DNA of 64,000 nt from Flavobacterium piscisymbiosum (GCF_020905295.1 NZ_JAJJMM010000001.1:1736001-1800000); one strand, 5' to 3'; shown: positions 17,122-26,426, counted from the first letter of the stretch. Notes: a model not told the origin generated them from the sequence alone. Translations and numbers: made by a program.

Positions 17122-17574
17122 ATGACCAAAAAATTACTTATCCTACTATTTTTTTTAGGTTCATTTTTTATGCATGCACAAAATTTAGTTTGGAGAACAA
17201 ACATGACTGATGCTATTGCAATAAGTAATGAATTAAGAAAACCAATGCTAATTTTATTCACTGCCTCAGGTGTACCGGAAAACCTTCAGAATGAAATTTT
17301 TAAAACTCCGGATTTTGCAGTTTGGTCGCGTGACAATGTGGTTCTTGTAAAACTGGATTTATCAGATGTCAATGCAGAGCAAAGTGATAAAGAACAGAAT
17401 ATCAAATTAAAAAATGCATTTGGTGTTCAGGAATTGCCGGAAGTGTGTTTTGCGAGTGCTTCAATTAGAAAAAATAAAACAACATTTAGTGCTTTAGGAA
17501 AAATTGCCTACAAACCAGGTGGTGCAAAAGCATGGATAGCAGAATCAAATGCAATTTTGCATCCTAGTGAATAA
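17122..17574 (+). CDS. Thioredoxin-like periplasmic protein lacking CxxC (paralog 2)
   Basis: The protein has 150 residues with a signal peptide (about 1-19, ending MHAQ). It aligns along its length with the upstream CGWC protein: the L-W-T-x-A-I start, QNEIF, and the GVQELPEVCF cis-Pro loop. However, TGSDWCGWCIRLQNEV is reduced to TASGVPENLQNEI, so both redox cysteines and about three residues are gone. It cannot do dithiol chemistry; a binding or chaperone role is possible but unproven. The frame is intact and it has its own promoter and terminator, so it is not an obvious pseudogene. Confidence 0.8.
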   Translation: MTKKLLILLFFLGSFFMHAQNLVWRTNMTDAIAISNELRKPMLILFTASGVPENLQNEIFKTPDFAVWSRDNVVLVKLDLSDVNAEQSDKEQNIKLKNAFGVQELPEVCFASASIRKNKTTFSALGKIAYKPGGAKAWIAESNAILHPSE

Positions 17575-17611
17575 ATTAAATTTAAATTAAGTTTCTTAGT
17601 TTAATTTGTAG

Positions 17612-17650
17612 ATTCCCTTTTCGTTTTTTAAGCGAAAAGGGATATTTTTT
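17612..17650 (+). terminator. Terminator after thioredoxin paralog 2
   Basis: ATTCCCTTTTCG pairs with CGAAAAGGGAT around a 9-base loop and is followed by a T run. Its right arm (GCGAAAAGGGATATTTTTT) closely resembles that of the hairpin after paralog 3. Confidence 0.85.
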
Positions 17651-17846
17651 CAAATCCTCTTTATGCTGTTAATTAATTGATTATTAATTAAAGTGGCAGT
17701 TTTTATTAAACCATCAAAAAAATAATTGTTTATTGTTGATTGTGTATTTCTTATAGTGTTTAGTTAATTAAGCGCTTGTTCGTTGTGTTTTTTATATCGT
17801 TTATGTTAAATTAGTAAAATAAATGCAACTTAAACTTGAATTAGAT

Positions 17847-18296
17847 ATGAAACAAAAACTACTTATTTTTTTATTTATTTTGGGTTCCTCTTTCTTGCAT
17901 TCACAAAATTTAATTTGGAAAACAAATATGGCTGACGCCCTTAAAATGTGCGATGAACAGAGAAAGCCGCTTTTAATTTTCTTTACATCATCAGGAATTT
18001 CGCAGAGTATTCAGAACGAAGTTTTTGCAACACGTGATTTTTTAGATTGGTCCAATAAAAATATTATTTTATTAAAACTTGATTTGTCTGATGCTACTTT
18101 ATCTGCAGAAGAGAGGGAACAAAATGTGAAGTTAAAGGAAGCGTTGGGTATTGAGGAATTACCAAAGGTTTGCCTTGCTACTGCTTCTATTAGAAGAAAT
18201 AAACCCATGATTAACAAACTTGGTTTACTTGATTATAATTTTGGTGGAGCAAAAAGATGGATTTCCGATGCTAAAGTGATATTAAATGGAGAATAA
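17847..18296 (+). CDS. Thioredoxin-like periplasmic protein lacking CxxC (paralog 3)
   Basis: The protein has 149 residues from the ATG of MKQKLLIFLF; the upstream ATG at 17823 would add eight residues before the signal peptide. The signal peptide ends near residue 19 (FLHSQ). It is closely related to paralog 2 (same QNLIWKTNMADAL start, EELPKVCLATASIRRNKP, GGAKRWI). The redox site is replaced by TSSGISQSIQNEV, so no CxxC remains. The function is unknown. It ends 11 bases before the convergent comEC stop and shares a bidirectional hairpin with it. Confidence 0.8.
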   Translation: MKQKLLIFLFILGSSFLHSQNLIWKTNMADALKMCDEQRKPLLIFFTSSGISQSIQNEVFATRDFLDWSNKNIILLKLDLSDATLSAEEREQNVKLKEALGIEELPKVCLATASIRRNKPMINKLGLLDYNFGGAKRWISDAKVILNGE

Positions 18297-18307
18297 ATGA
18301 GCTCATT

Positions 18308-20329
18308 TTATTCTAATTTGTAATATCCTTTTTCACTCGTTGCGTGAAAAGGGATATTTTTTTTGAGACAAGTATATTTCCATGTTTTCTGGATCGAATA
18401 CGAATTTGATGCATCGGCAATTATTATTTTAGGGTGTAGATCTTGTAAGATACGTTCTAAATTTATTTTGGGCGATTGTGTAAGTATCAAAATATCGGGT
18501 TGAATTCTGGTTTCATAAACTCCTGAGCTGTCTATTATGGATATTTTTTTTCCATTAAAATACAAAGCATTTTTAATTTTATGGGTTGATGTTAGCTTTC
18601 CAAAATTTCCAACTAAATAAGAATTGAGAATGTTATTTTTCGAAAGTGTATCATTTGTAAAAAGCGTAATATTCTTTCCTCTTCTCTCCGACAGCAGCGT
18701 ATTTTTCTTTGTGTTATAAACAATTATCTCATGTGTGTTTTCGATTTCTTTTTTGGTGTAGATAAGGGATGTCTGTAAAAAAATTATCGTAATTAATAAA
18801 AAAGCGAATTGGTTGTAAGTCGGTTTTTTACTCCAAATAACCGCCGAAATAATAAACAGATAAAAAGTAAGAAGATAATAAAAGTTGAAACTTATATCGC
18901 GTATTACGAACCACTCAAACGAAGCAACAATATGAATTGTTTTGTTTAAAAGGTAAATGCTTTTTTCGAAAATTTCGATGATTATAAGAGGAGGAGTGAT
19001 GAAAATGGCCAGAATCATTATAATAATTCCAGCGATCATTATAAAAGATAAAATTGGAATAATAACAATATTGGTCACGAAAAATAATCCCGGAAATTGA
19101 TGGAAATAATACAAACACAAGGGCAGAGTGCCAATTTGTGCAGCAAACGAAACGGTTAATGCATTCCAGATCGTTGTTTGAATTTTATGTTTTGGTGTCC
19201 ATATTTTTTTTAATACGGGCTGTAACCATACAATAAAAAACAAAGCAAGATAGCTTAACTGAAAACCAACATCAAATAAAAAATAAGGTTCGAAAAGTAG
19301 TATTAGCAAAATAGATACAAGTAAAGTATGGTAAATGCTTCCGCTTCTTCGCAAATGATTTCCTATCGCGAGAAACGAAAACATGACAACAGAACGTAAA
19401 ACCGATGGGGATAATCCTGAAATTACTGCAAAAGCAGTTAAGGAGATCAAAACGGAAATTAGTTTTATCAAAGAACCTTTTCGTGTATTTGGAATTGGTT
19501 TTAGAATAAAATTTATAAAAATCATGATGAATCCAACGTGTAATCCGGAAACTGATAATATATGTGTAGCTCCTGAATATTGATAATCCTGAATAATATT
19601 AGATGAAATATCTTGTTGCTGCCCAAGGATAAGTGCCAGCGCAACATTCATTTCTTCACTATTAAAATTGGCTTTTTCGAGATGGCGAACTATGCGCGAA
19701 TGCAGTCTGCCAGAGTAATACCAAATGTCTTTTTTGATTTTTTTATTAATGCTAATCTCTGCTTTGTTGATGTAGATTTGGGCATAAATTTGTTTGTCTG
19801 CCAGATATTTACTGTAATCAAATTGATTAGGATTTTTGGAAGAATTGTTATGTTGCAGCGTGGTTTTGACTTTTATGATGTTCCCTATAATAGGATTTTT
19901 TGTGCTGTCTTTCTGAATGTTTAGGATTATTTTACCCGAGTATTTTTCGTTACCGATGGTATTTATTATAGCAGTAAATCGGTCATTATAAGAATTACTT
20001 TTAAGCTTTTCCCGTAAAGTAAAGGTTATGATTTCAGGAGTTTCAAATGCTTTTTTACAATGAATATAATTTGATTGTTGAAGCGAATTGGTGTGAAATA
20101 GTAAAGTGAGAACACCAATGAAAAATGAAATGAAATAGGTGCTTAATCCAAAAAAGGTATTGAACTTTTTGTTTTTTCGGGTTGTAAAATAAGAGATACA
20201 AAGAAGGATTAATCCAACAATAAATATTGGACCAACAATAGCAATTGACGGTTTGCAGTAATAACTAAGCAATATGCCGAAAATAAACCAAATCGTAATT
20301 TTCGCCAAAGGAAAATCTAATACTTTCAT
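18308..20329 (-). CDS. comEC: ComEC/Rec2-family DNA uptake channel, degenerate C-terminal domain
   Basis: The protein has 673 residues. An N-terminal DUF4131 region (helices at about 10-65, then an OB-like soluble part to about 200) is followed by the Competence domain of many helices (about 220-500), with the signature GATHILSVSGLHVGFI. ComEC carries single-stranded DNA across the inner membrane during transformation. The C-terminal 150 residues resemble the metallo-beta-lactamase fold in strand pattern (ILILTQSPKINL, PKIIIADASN), but no HxHxDH zinc motif is visible. The last codons overlap a terminator hairpin shared with the convergent thioredoxin-like gene. Confidence 0.88.
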   Translation of the reverse strand: MKVLDFPLAKITIWFIFGILLSYYCKPSIAIVGPIFIVGLILLCISYFTTRKNKKFNTFFGLSTYFISFFIGVLTLLFHTNSLQQSNYIHCKKAFETPEIITFTLREKLKSNSYNDRFTAIINTIGNEKYSGKIILNIQKDSTKNPIIGNIIKVKTTLQHNNSSKNPNQFDYSKYLADKQIYAQIYINKAEISINKKIKKDIWYYSGRLHSRIVRHLEKANFNSEEMNVALALILGQQQDISSNIIQDYQYSGATHILSVSGLHVGFIMIFINFILKPIPNTRKGSLIKLISVLISLTAFAVISGLSPSVLRSVVMFSFLAIGNHLRRSGSIYHTLLVSILLILLFEPYFLFDVGFQLSYLALFFIVWLQPVLKKIWTPKHKIQTTIWNALTVSFAAQIGTLPLCLYYFHQFPGLFFVTNIVIIPILSFIMIAGIIIMILAIFITPPLIIIEIFEKSIYLLNKTIHIVASFEWFVIRDISFNFYYLLTFYLFIISAVIWSKKPTYNQFAFLLITIIFLQTSLIYTKKEIENTHEIIVYNTKKNTLLSERRGKNITLFTNDTLSKNNILNSYLVGNFGKLTSTHKIKNALYFNGKKISIIDSSGVYETRIQPDILILTQSPKINLERILQDLHPKIIIADASNSYSIQKTWKYTCLKKNIPFHATSEKGYYKLE
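18322..18366 (+). terminator. Terminator overlapping the 3' end of comEC
   Basis: ATATCCTTTTTCAC and GTGAAAAGGGATAT (one G-T pair) flank an 8-base loop, then a run of eight T. It ends the plus-strand thioredoxin-like gene but lies within the last codons of minus-strand comEC. Confidence 0.75.
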
Positions 20330-20385
20330 GGTTTAAAAGTATTAAATATTTTGTAAGAAAAAAGATATATTTTATTTAATTGAGT

Positions 20386-20883
20386 TTACTCCAGAACTCT
20401 ATTGATTTGTACAAATGAATTTTGATAGTAAGCCTCTTTGGTAGAAGAAATTATAACCCCTTTTGAAGTTGAAGAGTGAACAAATTTAATTTCATTTGAA
20501 TTCACTTCGGTAATAAGACCAACATGATTAATTTGTTTGCTTCTATTGGTTTTAAAGAAGATTAAATCGCCTTTTTGAGCATCATTAACTTTAATTATTT
20601 TTCCAATTTTTGCCTGTTCATAAGAAGGTCTTGGTAATTTAATATTCTCCGACTCAAATGTAGTATACACCAATCCTGAACAGTCGAAACCACTTCTGGT
20701 AGTTCCGCCGGCTTTGTATTTTACACCAATATTGTCTGTTGCTTTTTTAATCAGATTATTAACTACATATCTATTTTCTTTTTTGTTTTCTGTCTTCGAT
20801 TCGTTTTTGCTCACAGCAGTTGATGTCGATTTACACGAAGTAAAAAAAACGGCTAAAAGAAGTATGAGAAGTATTTTTTTCAA
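20386..20883 (-). CDS. NlpC/P60 (C40) peptidoglycan hydrolase lipoprotein
   Basis: The protein has 165 residues. A lipoprotein signal ends at Cys17 (FFTSCKS), followed by a Ser/Lys/Glu-rich linker (18-40). The NlpC/P60 domain has its catalytic Cys68 in RSGFDCSGLVY, His120 in INHVGLI and a third polar residue His136 in KFVHSS. It should cleave stem peptides of the cell wall. It lies 15 bases downstream of lpxB on the same strand and may be co-transcribed with it. Confidence 0.9.
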   Translation of the reverse strand: MKKILLILLLAVFFTSCKSTSTAVSKNESKTENKKENRYVVNNLIKKATDNIGVKYKAGGTTRSGFDCSGLVYTTFESENIKLPRPSYEQAKIGKIIKVNDAQKGDLIFFKTNRSKQINHVGLITEVNSNEIKFVHSSTSKGVIISSTKEAYYQNSFVQINRVLE

Positions 20884-20898
20884 ACCAAAAATCTTTAA

Positions 20899-22011
20899 TT
20901 ATTTTAAATCAGCTACAATAAGTTTCGCTGTTTTTTTACTTGCGCCAACGCCGCCCAATTTTTGCTCCAGAATATCATAATTCTTGAGTAATTTTTCGCG
21001 ATAAGTTGGTTCCAATAATTTTTGTAATTCTTCTTTAATGCGTTTTGTATTGCATTCGCTCTGAATCAATTCGGTTACAACTTCCTGATCCATAATTAAA
21101 TTTACAAGCGAAATATATTTCAAGGTAATAATTCGTTTTGCAATTTGGTAAGAGATTGAACTTCCTTTATAGCAAACTACTTCGGGAACTTTAAAAAGAG
21201 CCGTTTCAAGAGTTGCAGTTCCGGAAGTTACCAGCGCTGCAGTTGAAGAACGCAGTAAATCATAGGTTTTATTAGAAACAAATGCGATGTTTTTGTTACT
21301 AATAAATTGCTGATAAAATTCATAATCCTGACTTGGAGCACCCGCGATTACAAATTCATAATCCTGAAAATCATCAACAACACTTAGCATAACGCCTAGC
21401 ATTTTGGTAATTTCCTGTTTTCGGCTTCCCGGTAAAACGGCAATAATAGGTTTTTCGCCCAATTTATGTTCTTTCCTAAAAATAGCTTCATCAAAAGGCG
21501 GCTGATTCTGGATCGCATCAATTAAGGGATGGCCCACAAAATCTACCGGAAAATGATGTTTGTCTTCGTAAAAGCTTTTTTCGAAAGGTAAAATCACAAA
21601 CATTTTGTCAATGTCTTGTTTGATAGCTTTGATTCTGTTTTCTTTCCATGCCCAAATTTGGGGCGAGATATAATAATGAGTTTTATAATTTAATGCCTTT
21701 GCCCATTTTGCAATACGCATATTAAAACCTGGATAATCGATAAAAATTAAAACATCAGGCTGATATTCTAAGATATCTTTTTTGCAAATTTTAATATTGT
21801 TTAAAATGGTTTTTAAATTAAAAATAACTTCAATAAACCCCATAAAAGCCAATTCACGATAGTGTTTTACTAAAGTTCCTCCTGCTTTTTGCATCAAATC
21901 ACCTCCCCAAAATCTAATATCGGCCTGAGGATCTTCCTCGTAGATAGCTTTCATTAAATTTGAACCATGTAGATCTCCGGAGGCTTCACCCGCTATTATG
22001 TAGTATTTCAT
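20899..22011 (-). CDS. lpxB: Lipid-A-disaccharide synthase
   Basis: The protein has 370 residues, the usual size. LpxB joins UDP-diacylglucosamine and lipid X to make the lipid A disaccharide at the inner membrane. Signatures are the N-terminal YYIIAGEASGDLHGSNLM, FIDYPGFNMRIAKWAK, YYISPQIWAWKENR, and the donor-site PVLVTSGTATLE-type motif (ALVTSGTATLETAL). Genes 22080-22352 and surE lie upstream on the same strand, 68 bases away. Confidence 0.95.
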   Translation of the reverse strand: MKYYIIAGEASGDLHGSNLMKAIYEEDPQADIRFWGGDLMQKAGGTLVKHYRELAFMGFIEVIFNLKTILNNIKICKKDILEYQPDVLIFIDYPGFNMRIAKWAKALNYKTHYYISPQIWAWKENRIKAIKQDIDKMFVILPFEKSFYEDKHHFPVDFVGHPLIDAIQNQPPFDEAIFRKEHKLGEKPIIAVLPGSRKQEITKMLGVMLSVVDDFQDYEFVIAGAPSQDYEFYQQFISNKNIAFVSNKTYDLLRSSTAALVTSGTATLETALFKVPEVVCYKGSSISYQIAKRIITLKYISLVNLIMDQEVVTELIQSECNTKRIKEELQKLLEPTYREKLLKNYDILEQKLGGVGASKKTAKLIVADLK

Positions 22012-22079
22012 ATGAATTTTATTGAAAGTGTGTTTTAATTTTTAAACACAACAATTTTTTTGCAAAACAAAGATAAGAT

Positions 22080-22352
22080 TTAAATAAATAAAGTAGAAAT
22101 TGCTAAAACAATCACAGCCAGAACAACACCTCTAGCCTTAAGTTCTTCGTTTCTTTTTAATAGAATCCAAAAAACGGCGAGGTCTAATACTGTACCTATA
22201 GTAATTACTTTTCCTAAATATCCCTGTTGCTTTATAATTTGGATTCCTGTAGAAAGATCAAATTTTGTAAAAAATGTGATAAATAAATAGCTGCCAAGTA
22301 AAGCTGTAAAGATTCCAACTATAAAACCAATAAGTAAGTCTTTTTTATTCAT
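22080..22352 (-). CDS. Small membrane protein between surE and lpxB
   Basis: The protein has 90 residues with three hydrophobic helices (about 6-28, 47-64 and 73-90). Its start overlaps the end of surE by 8 bases, so translation is probably coupled. I recognise no family. The position between surE and lpxB makes it part of that operon. Confidence 0.7.
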   Translation of the reverse strand: MNKKDLLIGFIVGIFTALLGSYLFITFFTKFDLSTGIQIIKQQGYLGKVITIGTVLDLAVFWILLKRNEELKARGVVLAVIVLAISTLFI

Positions 22353-23124
22353 TTAAGTTCCATGTATTAAGTTGTTGCATAGAGTGATGGGCCGTTAGAT
22401 CAAACTGAACCGGAACGACAGATATGTAACCGTTTTCTAAAGCCCATTCATCAGTATCTTCTCCCTGATCTTCGTTGGTAAATTTTCCTGTAAGCCAGTA
22501 ATAATCTTTCCCAAAAGGAGTTTGTCGTTTGTCGAATTTCTGCGCATAATAGGCTTTCGCCTGACGACAAATTTTTATTCCTTTAATCTCGTTCTCTTTT
22601 AATTTGGGAAAATTAACGTTTAAAACGACACCGGGAGGCAATTTATTTTTGAGGGTTTCTAAAGTTATTTTTTTTACAAATGATTTTATTTGTTCAAAAT
22701 CGGCATTCCAGTCAAAATCTAATAAAGAGAACCCAATAGCCTGAATTCCTTCTATTCCTGCCTCAACAGCAGCGCTCATTGTACCGGAATAAATAACATT
22801 TATAGAAGAATTTGTACCATGATTAATTCCTGAAACACAAAGGTCCGGTTTTCTTTTTAAAATTTCATTTACGGCCAGTTTTACACAATCTACAGGAGTT
22901 CCCGAGCAGCTGTATTCTGTTATTACGTCTTCTTCTTTCGAAATTTTATCCAGAAATAAAGTATTATTTATAGTAATGGCATGTCCCATTGCGCTTTGTG
23001 GTTTGTCCGGAGCGACAACAATTACTTCACCAATGGTTTCCATTACACTTATTAAAGCTCTAATTCCCGGTGCAAGAATTCCATCATCATTGGTGACTAA
23101 TATTAAGGGTTTTTCGTTTTTCAT
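22345..23124 (-). CDS. surE: 5'/3'-nucleotidase SurE
   Basis: The protein has 259 residues when started at the ATG of MKNEKPLILVTNDDG. A frame extension upstream to 23205 would add 27 residues with no family match. The metal-site motif VTNDDGILAPGI is at the N-terminus, followed by PDKPQSAMGHAIT and SGINHGTNSSINVIYSGT. SurE removes phosphate from nucleoside monophosphates. It is first in an operon with the small membrane gene and lpxB. Confidence 0.94.
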   Translation of the reverse strand: MKNEKPLILVTNDDGILAPGIRALISVMETIGEVIVVAPDKPQSAMGHAITINNTLFLDKISKEEDVITEYSCSGTPVDCVKLAVNEILKRKPDLCVSGINHGTNSSINVIYSGTMSAAVEAGIEGIQAIGFSLLDFDWNADFEQIKSFVKKITLETLKNKLPPGVVLNVNFPKLKENEIKGIKICRQAKAYYAQKFDKRQTPFGKDYYWLTGKFTNEDQGEDTDEWALENGYISVVPVQFDLTAHHSMQQLNTWNLNE

Positions 23125-23240
23125 GCTCTGGATTTTATCTCGATTTATCAAAATTAAGGCTTGTAAAAGCAAATGTAGTAACTGATTTTGGTAGAATGCT
23201 AACAAATAAGCAAAAATTATAAACTAAATTCAAGAACATT

Positions 23241-23269
23241 TTTGAACATCAAACATTTTTATATCTTTA
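23241..23269 (+). promoter_or_regulatory. Promoter candidate for the tail-specific protease gene
   Basis: TTTG at 23241-23244 and TATCTTTA at 23262-23269 are separated by 17 bases. The last base differs from TAnnTTTG. The leader would be about 60-85 bases. Confidence 0.45.
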
Positions 23270-23336
23270 ACAAAAAATTATAGTGAACTTGGCATGTTGA
23301 CTTAGTTTTTACCGTTAACTTAGATTAAAAAATTTG

Positions 23337-25523
23337 ATGAATGCTATTATTAAGTTTATGAAAAGAAATTATAAAATACTTATAGCCGTATTATGCTTGT
23401 CTTTAACCTTATTTGCTTTTAAAATTAATGCAGATAAGTCAGTTGATCCGGACCCGAACAGAGATAAAACGCTTTTAGAATTACTTGCATTTGTTATTGA
23501 AAAAGGACATTATAGTCCGGCAGAAATAAATGACGAATTCTCTAAAGGAATTTTTAAAGATTACGTTAACGCGTTAGATCCTTCAAAAAGATTCTTTTTG
23601 CAGTCTGATATTGACGAATTCAAACAATATGAGCTGCAATTAGACGATCAGTTTTTGAATAAGGACTTAACGTTTTTCAATCTTACTTATACAAGATTGA
23701 TGAAGCGTATGGAAGAAAGCAAAAAACGCTATAAGACTATTTTAGCACAGCCCTTCAACTATGATGTTGATGAGACTTTTAATGCTGATTATGATAAGTT
23801 GCCTTATGCGAAAAATGCAACAGAAATCAATGAAAGATGGAGAAAGCAAATTAAATTATCGACTCTTTCTTCGCTTGTAGCAAAACAAAAAATAGAAGAA
23901 GATAAAAAGAAAACAGATCCTAATTATAAGGTGAAATCTTTTGAAACTTTAGAGAAAGAAACGCGCGATAGTTCTTTAAAATCTTTAGATGATAACTTTA
24001 GTTTGATTAAAGATTTGAATAAAGAAGATTGGTTCTCTGTATACGTAAACTCAATTATGACACGTTTTGATCCGCATACAAGTTATTTTGCACCGGAAGA
24101 AAAAGACCGTTTTGATGTAAATATCAGTGGAAAATTAGAAGGTATTGGAGCGAGATTAACTAAGAAAAATGATTTTACTCAAATTGATGAATTGATTTCC
24201 GGAGGGCCAGCCTGGAAAGGAAAACAATTGGAATCAGGAGATTTAATTTTAAAAGTAGGACAAGGAAACGATGAGCCTGTAGATGTTGTAGGGATGCGTT
24301 TAGACGATGTTGTGAAAAAAATTAAAGGTCACAAAGGAACTGAAGTAAAACTTACGGTTAAAAAAGTAGACGGGACAATCAAAGTAATTTCGATTGTAAG
24401 AGATATAGTTGAAATCGAAGAAACATACGCTAAATCTAGTATTGTAGAAAGAAACGGATTGAAATACGGAGTAATTTATTTACCTAAATTTTATATCGAT
24501 TTTGAAAATAAAGACGGTCGTGATGCCGGAAAAGATATCGCTCTTGAAGTTGAAAGATTGAAAAAAGAAGATGTGAGCGGTATTGTACTTGATGTTCGTG
24601 ATGATGGTGGTGGATCTTTATCTACAGTGGTTGATATTGCAGGTTTGTTTATTGAAGAAGGACCAATTGTTCAGGTAAAATCGGCAGGAAAAAAGAAAGA
24701 AGTTTTATACGATAAAGATAAAAAAATCGAATGGGACGGACCATTAGTAATTATGGTGAACAGTTTCTCTGCTTCGGCATCAGAGATTTTGGCAGCTGCA
24801 ATTCAGGATTACAAACGTGGCGTTATCATTGGTAGTAAACAAACTTATGGTAAAGGAACAGTTCAAAACGTTTTAGATTTAAATCAGTTTGTTCGTAATG
24901 CAAATTATGGTGATCTTGGTGCTTTGAAAATTACAGGACAAAAGTTCTACAGAATCAACGGAGGTTCTACTCAGTTAGAAGGTGTTCATAGTGATGTTGT
25001 GATGCCAGATCGTTATGCTTACCTAAAAATGGGAGAGCGTGACAATGATAATGCTATGCCATGGGATAAAATAGATCCGGCAGATTACAGCACTTGGAAA
25101 TCGAATGAGAATTTTACTAAAGCAATTGCAAATAGTAAAGATAGAATCGCTCAAAATGCACAATTCAAATTGATTGAAGACAATGCAAAATGGATTGATG
25201 TTAAAAATAAAGAAAACACCTATAGCTTAAATATTAATAGTTTTAAAGCAACTCAGGAACAAGTAGAAAATGAAGGTAAAAAATACAAGCCAATTTCAGA
25301 TTATAAAAATGATTTGGTATTTAAATCTTTACCATACGAAGAACTTGAAATGAAAGGTGATGCGAGCTTAAAAGAAAAAAGAGATGCTTGGCATCAGGCA
25401 CTATCTAAAGATGTTTATGTTGAAGAAGCATTGAATGTTTTGGATGATTTACAATCTAAAGGTGGTGTAGTAAAAGGATCTGTTTCTCCTAAAATGAAAA
25501 AGGATAAATTAGTAAAATCTTAG
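23337..25523 (+). CDS. prc: Carboxy-terminal processing (tail-specific) protease, S41A family
   Basis: The protein has 728 residues from ATG 23337; ATG 23358 (MKRNYKIL) is an equally good start. A signal/anchor helix lies at about 13-28. A Tsp N-terminal helical domain covers about 40-230, and a PDZ domain about 250-345 (GIGARLTKK, SGDLILKVGQG). The S41 protease domain has Ser480 in FSASASEI and Lys506 in TYGKGT, a Ser-Lys dyad. A DUF3340 tail follows. Prc degrades or trims periplasmic proteins from their C-termini. It is monocistronic, with a promoter and a terminator. Confidence 0.92.
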   Translation: MNAIIKFMKRNYKILIAVLCLSLTLFAFKINADKSVDPDPNRDKTLLELLAFVIEKGHYSPAEINDEFSKGIFKDYVNALDPSKRFFLQSDIDEFKQYELQLDDQFLNKDLTFFNLTYTRLMKRMEESKKRYKTILAQPFNYDVDETFNADYDKLPYAKNATEINERWRKQIKLSTLSSLVAKQKIEEDKKKTDPNYKVKSFETLEKETRDSSLKSLDDNFSLIKDLNKEDWFSVYVNSIMTRFDPHTSYFAPEEKDRFDVNISGKLEGIGARLTKKNDFTQIDELISGGPAWKGKQLESGDLILKVGQGNDEPVDVVGMRLDDVVKKIKGHKGTEVKLTVKKVDGTIKVISIVRDIVEIEETYAKSSIVERNGLKYGVIYLPKFYIDFENKDGRDAGKDIALEVERLKKEDVSGIVLDVRDDGGGSLSTVVDIAGLFIEEGPIVQVKSAGKKKEVLYDKDKKIEWDGPLVIMVNSFSASASEILAAAIQDYKRGVIIGSKQTYGKGTVQNVLDLNQFVRNANYGDLGALKITGQKFYRINGGSTQLEGVHSDVVMPDRYAYLKMGERDNDNAMPWDKIDPADYSTWKSNENFTKAIANSKDRIAQNAQFKLIEDNAKWIDVKNKENTYSLNINSFKATQEQVENEGKKYKPISDYKNDLVFKSLPYEELEMKGDASLKEKRDAWHQALSKDVYVEEALNVLDDLQSKGGVVKGSVSPKMKKDKLVKS

Positions 25524-25548
25524 TTCTTTAATAGAATTAATTTGTTAG

Positions 25549-25590
25549 AAAACGCTTCAGAAAATTTAGGTTTTTTGGAGCGTTTTTTTT
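25549..25590 (+). terminator. Terminator after prc
   Basis: AAAACGCTTC pairs (one G-T) with GGAGCGTTTT around an 18-base loop, followed by T8. Confidence 0.7.
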
Positions 25591-25643
25591 GTAAGTTTAT
25601 ATTTCGAAATTAATATTGGTTGAAAAATAATACTATAAGAAGA

Positions 25644-26426
25644 ATGAGGAATTATATTTTTTTAAGTTTGATTTGTTTTGCTTTATTATCGTGTAAAAAA
25701 GAAACAAACGAGAAAACTGAGACGGTTCAGAATCAGGAATCTACATTTGTTTCCAGTCAAAATAATACAGATTCTGTATATACTTTTTCTTATTTGCCTA
25801 CTTCGACTACAAAACAAATTGTAAAACATAAATATTATACTCTTTCATATAATGAAAAATTTGAGCAGGCAGAATGGGTTGCTTACGAACTAAAGAAAGA
25901 ATATCTAAAAAACGGAAACTTTAAACGTCCGTATTTTGTTGAAGATCCAAGTGTAACGACGGGTTCTGCAGATTGGAGAAATTATAAAAAATCAGGTTAT
26001 GATAAAGGGCATCTTTGTCCTGCCGGAGATATGGAATTTGATCAAAAGGCATACAACGACACTTTTTATACTTCGAATATTTCACCGCAGGATAACGATT
26101 TTAATAGCGGAATTTGGAACAGATTAGAGCAAAAGACACGTTATTGGGCTGATAAATACAATGATATTTATGTGGTAACAGGAGGGATTCTGAACGATTC
26201 AGATAAAAAAATAGGAACAGAAAAAGTAGCTGTTCCTAAATATTTTTATAAAATTATTTTGGCTAAAACCGGGAAAGAACATAAAGCAATTGCATTTCTG
26301 GTTCCTAACAAGGATAGCGATCAATCATTGTATGATTTTGTGGTTCCTATTGAAACTTTAGAAAAAATGACCGGAATTGATTTCTTCCCAAATTTAAAAA
26401 ACTTAAAAAGCAGTAAGGATTTTTAA
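25644..26426 (+). CDS. DNA/RNA non-specific endonuclease, lipoprotein
   Basis: The protein has 260 residues from the ATG of MRNYIFLSLICF; an in-frame TTG at 25620 is rejected. The lipobox LLSC places the lipid anchor at Cys17 of this form. The nuclease domain of the NucA/EndoG (beta-beta-alpha metal) family carries DKGHLCPAGDM, a variant of the DRGH catalytic motif, then NISPQDNDFNSGIWNRLE with the metal-binding Asn. It should digest extracellular or periplasmic nucleic acid. It is convergent with the MFS gene, overlapping it by 4 bases. Confidence 0.9.
   Translation: MRNYIFLSLICFALLSCKKETNEKTETVQNQESTFVSSQNNTDSVYTFSYLPTSTTKQIVKHKYYTLSYNEKFEQAEWVAYELKKEYLKNGNFKRPYFVEDPSVTTGSADWRNYKKSGYDKGHLCPAGDMEFDQKAYNDTFYTSNISPQDNDFNSGIWNRLEQKTRYWADKYNDIYVVTGGILNDSDKKIGTEKVAVPKYFYKIILAKTGKEHKAIAFLVPNKDSDQSLYDFVVPIETLEKMTGIDFFPNLKNLKSSKDF

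Noticed and set aside
19383..19924. Two plus-strand frames inside comEC
   Set aside because: They lie opposite conserved ComEC helices and have no signal peptide or domain.
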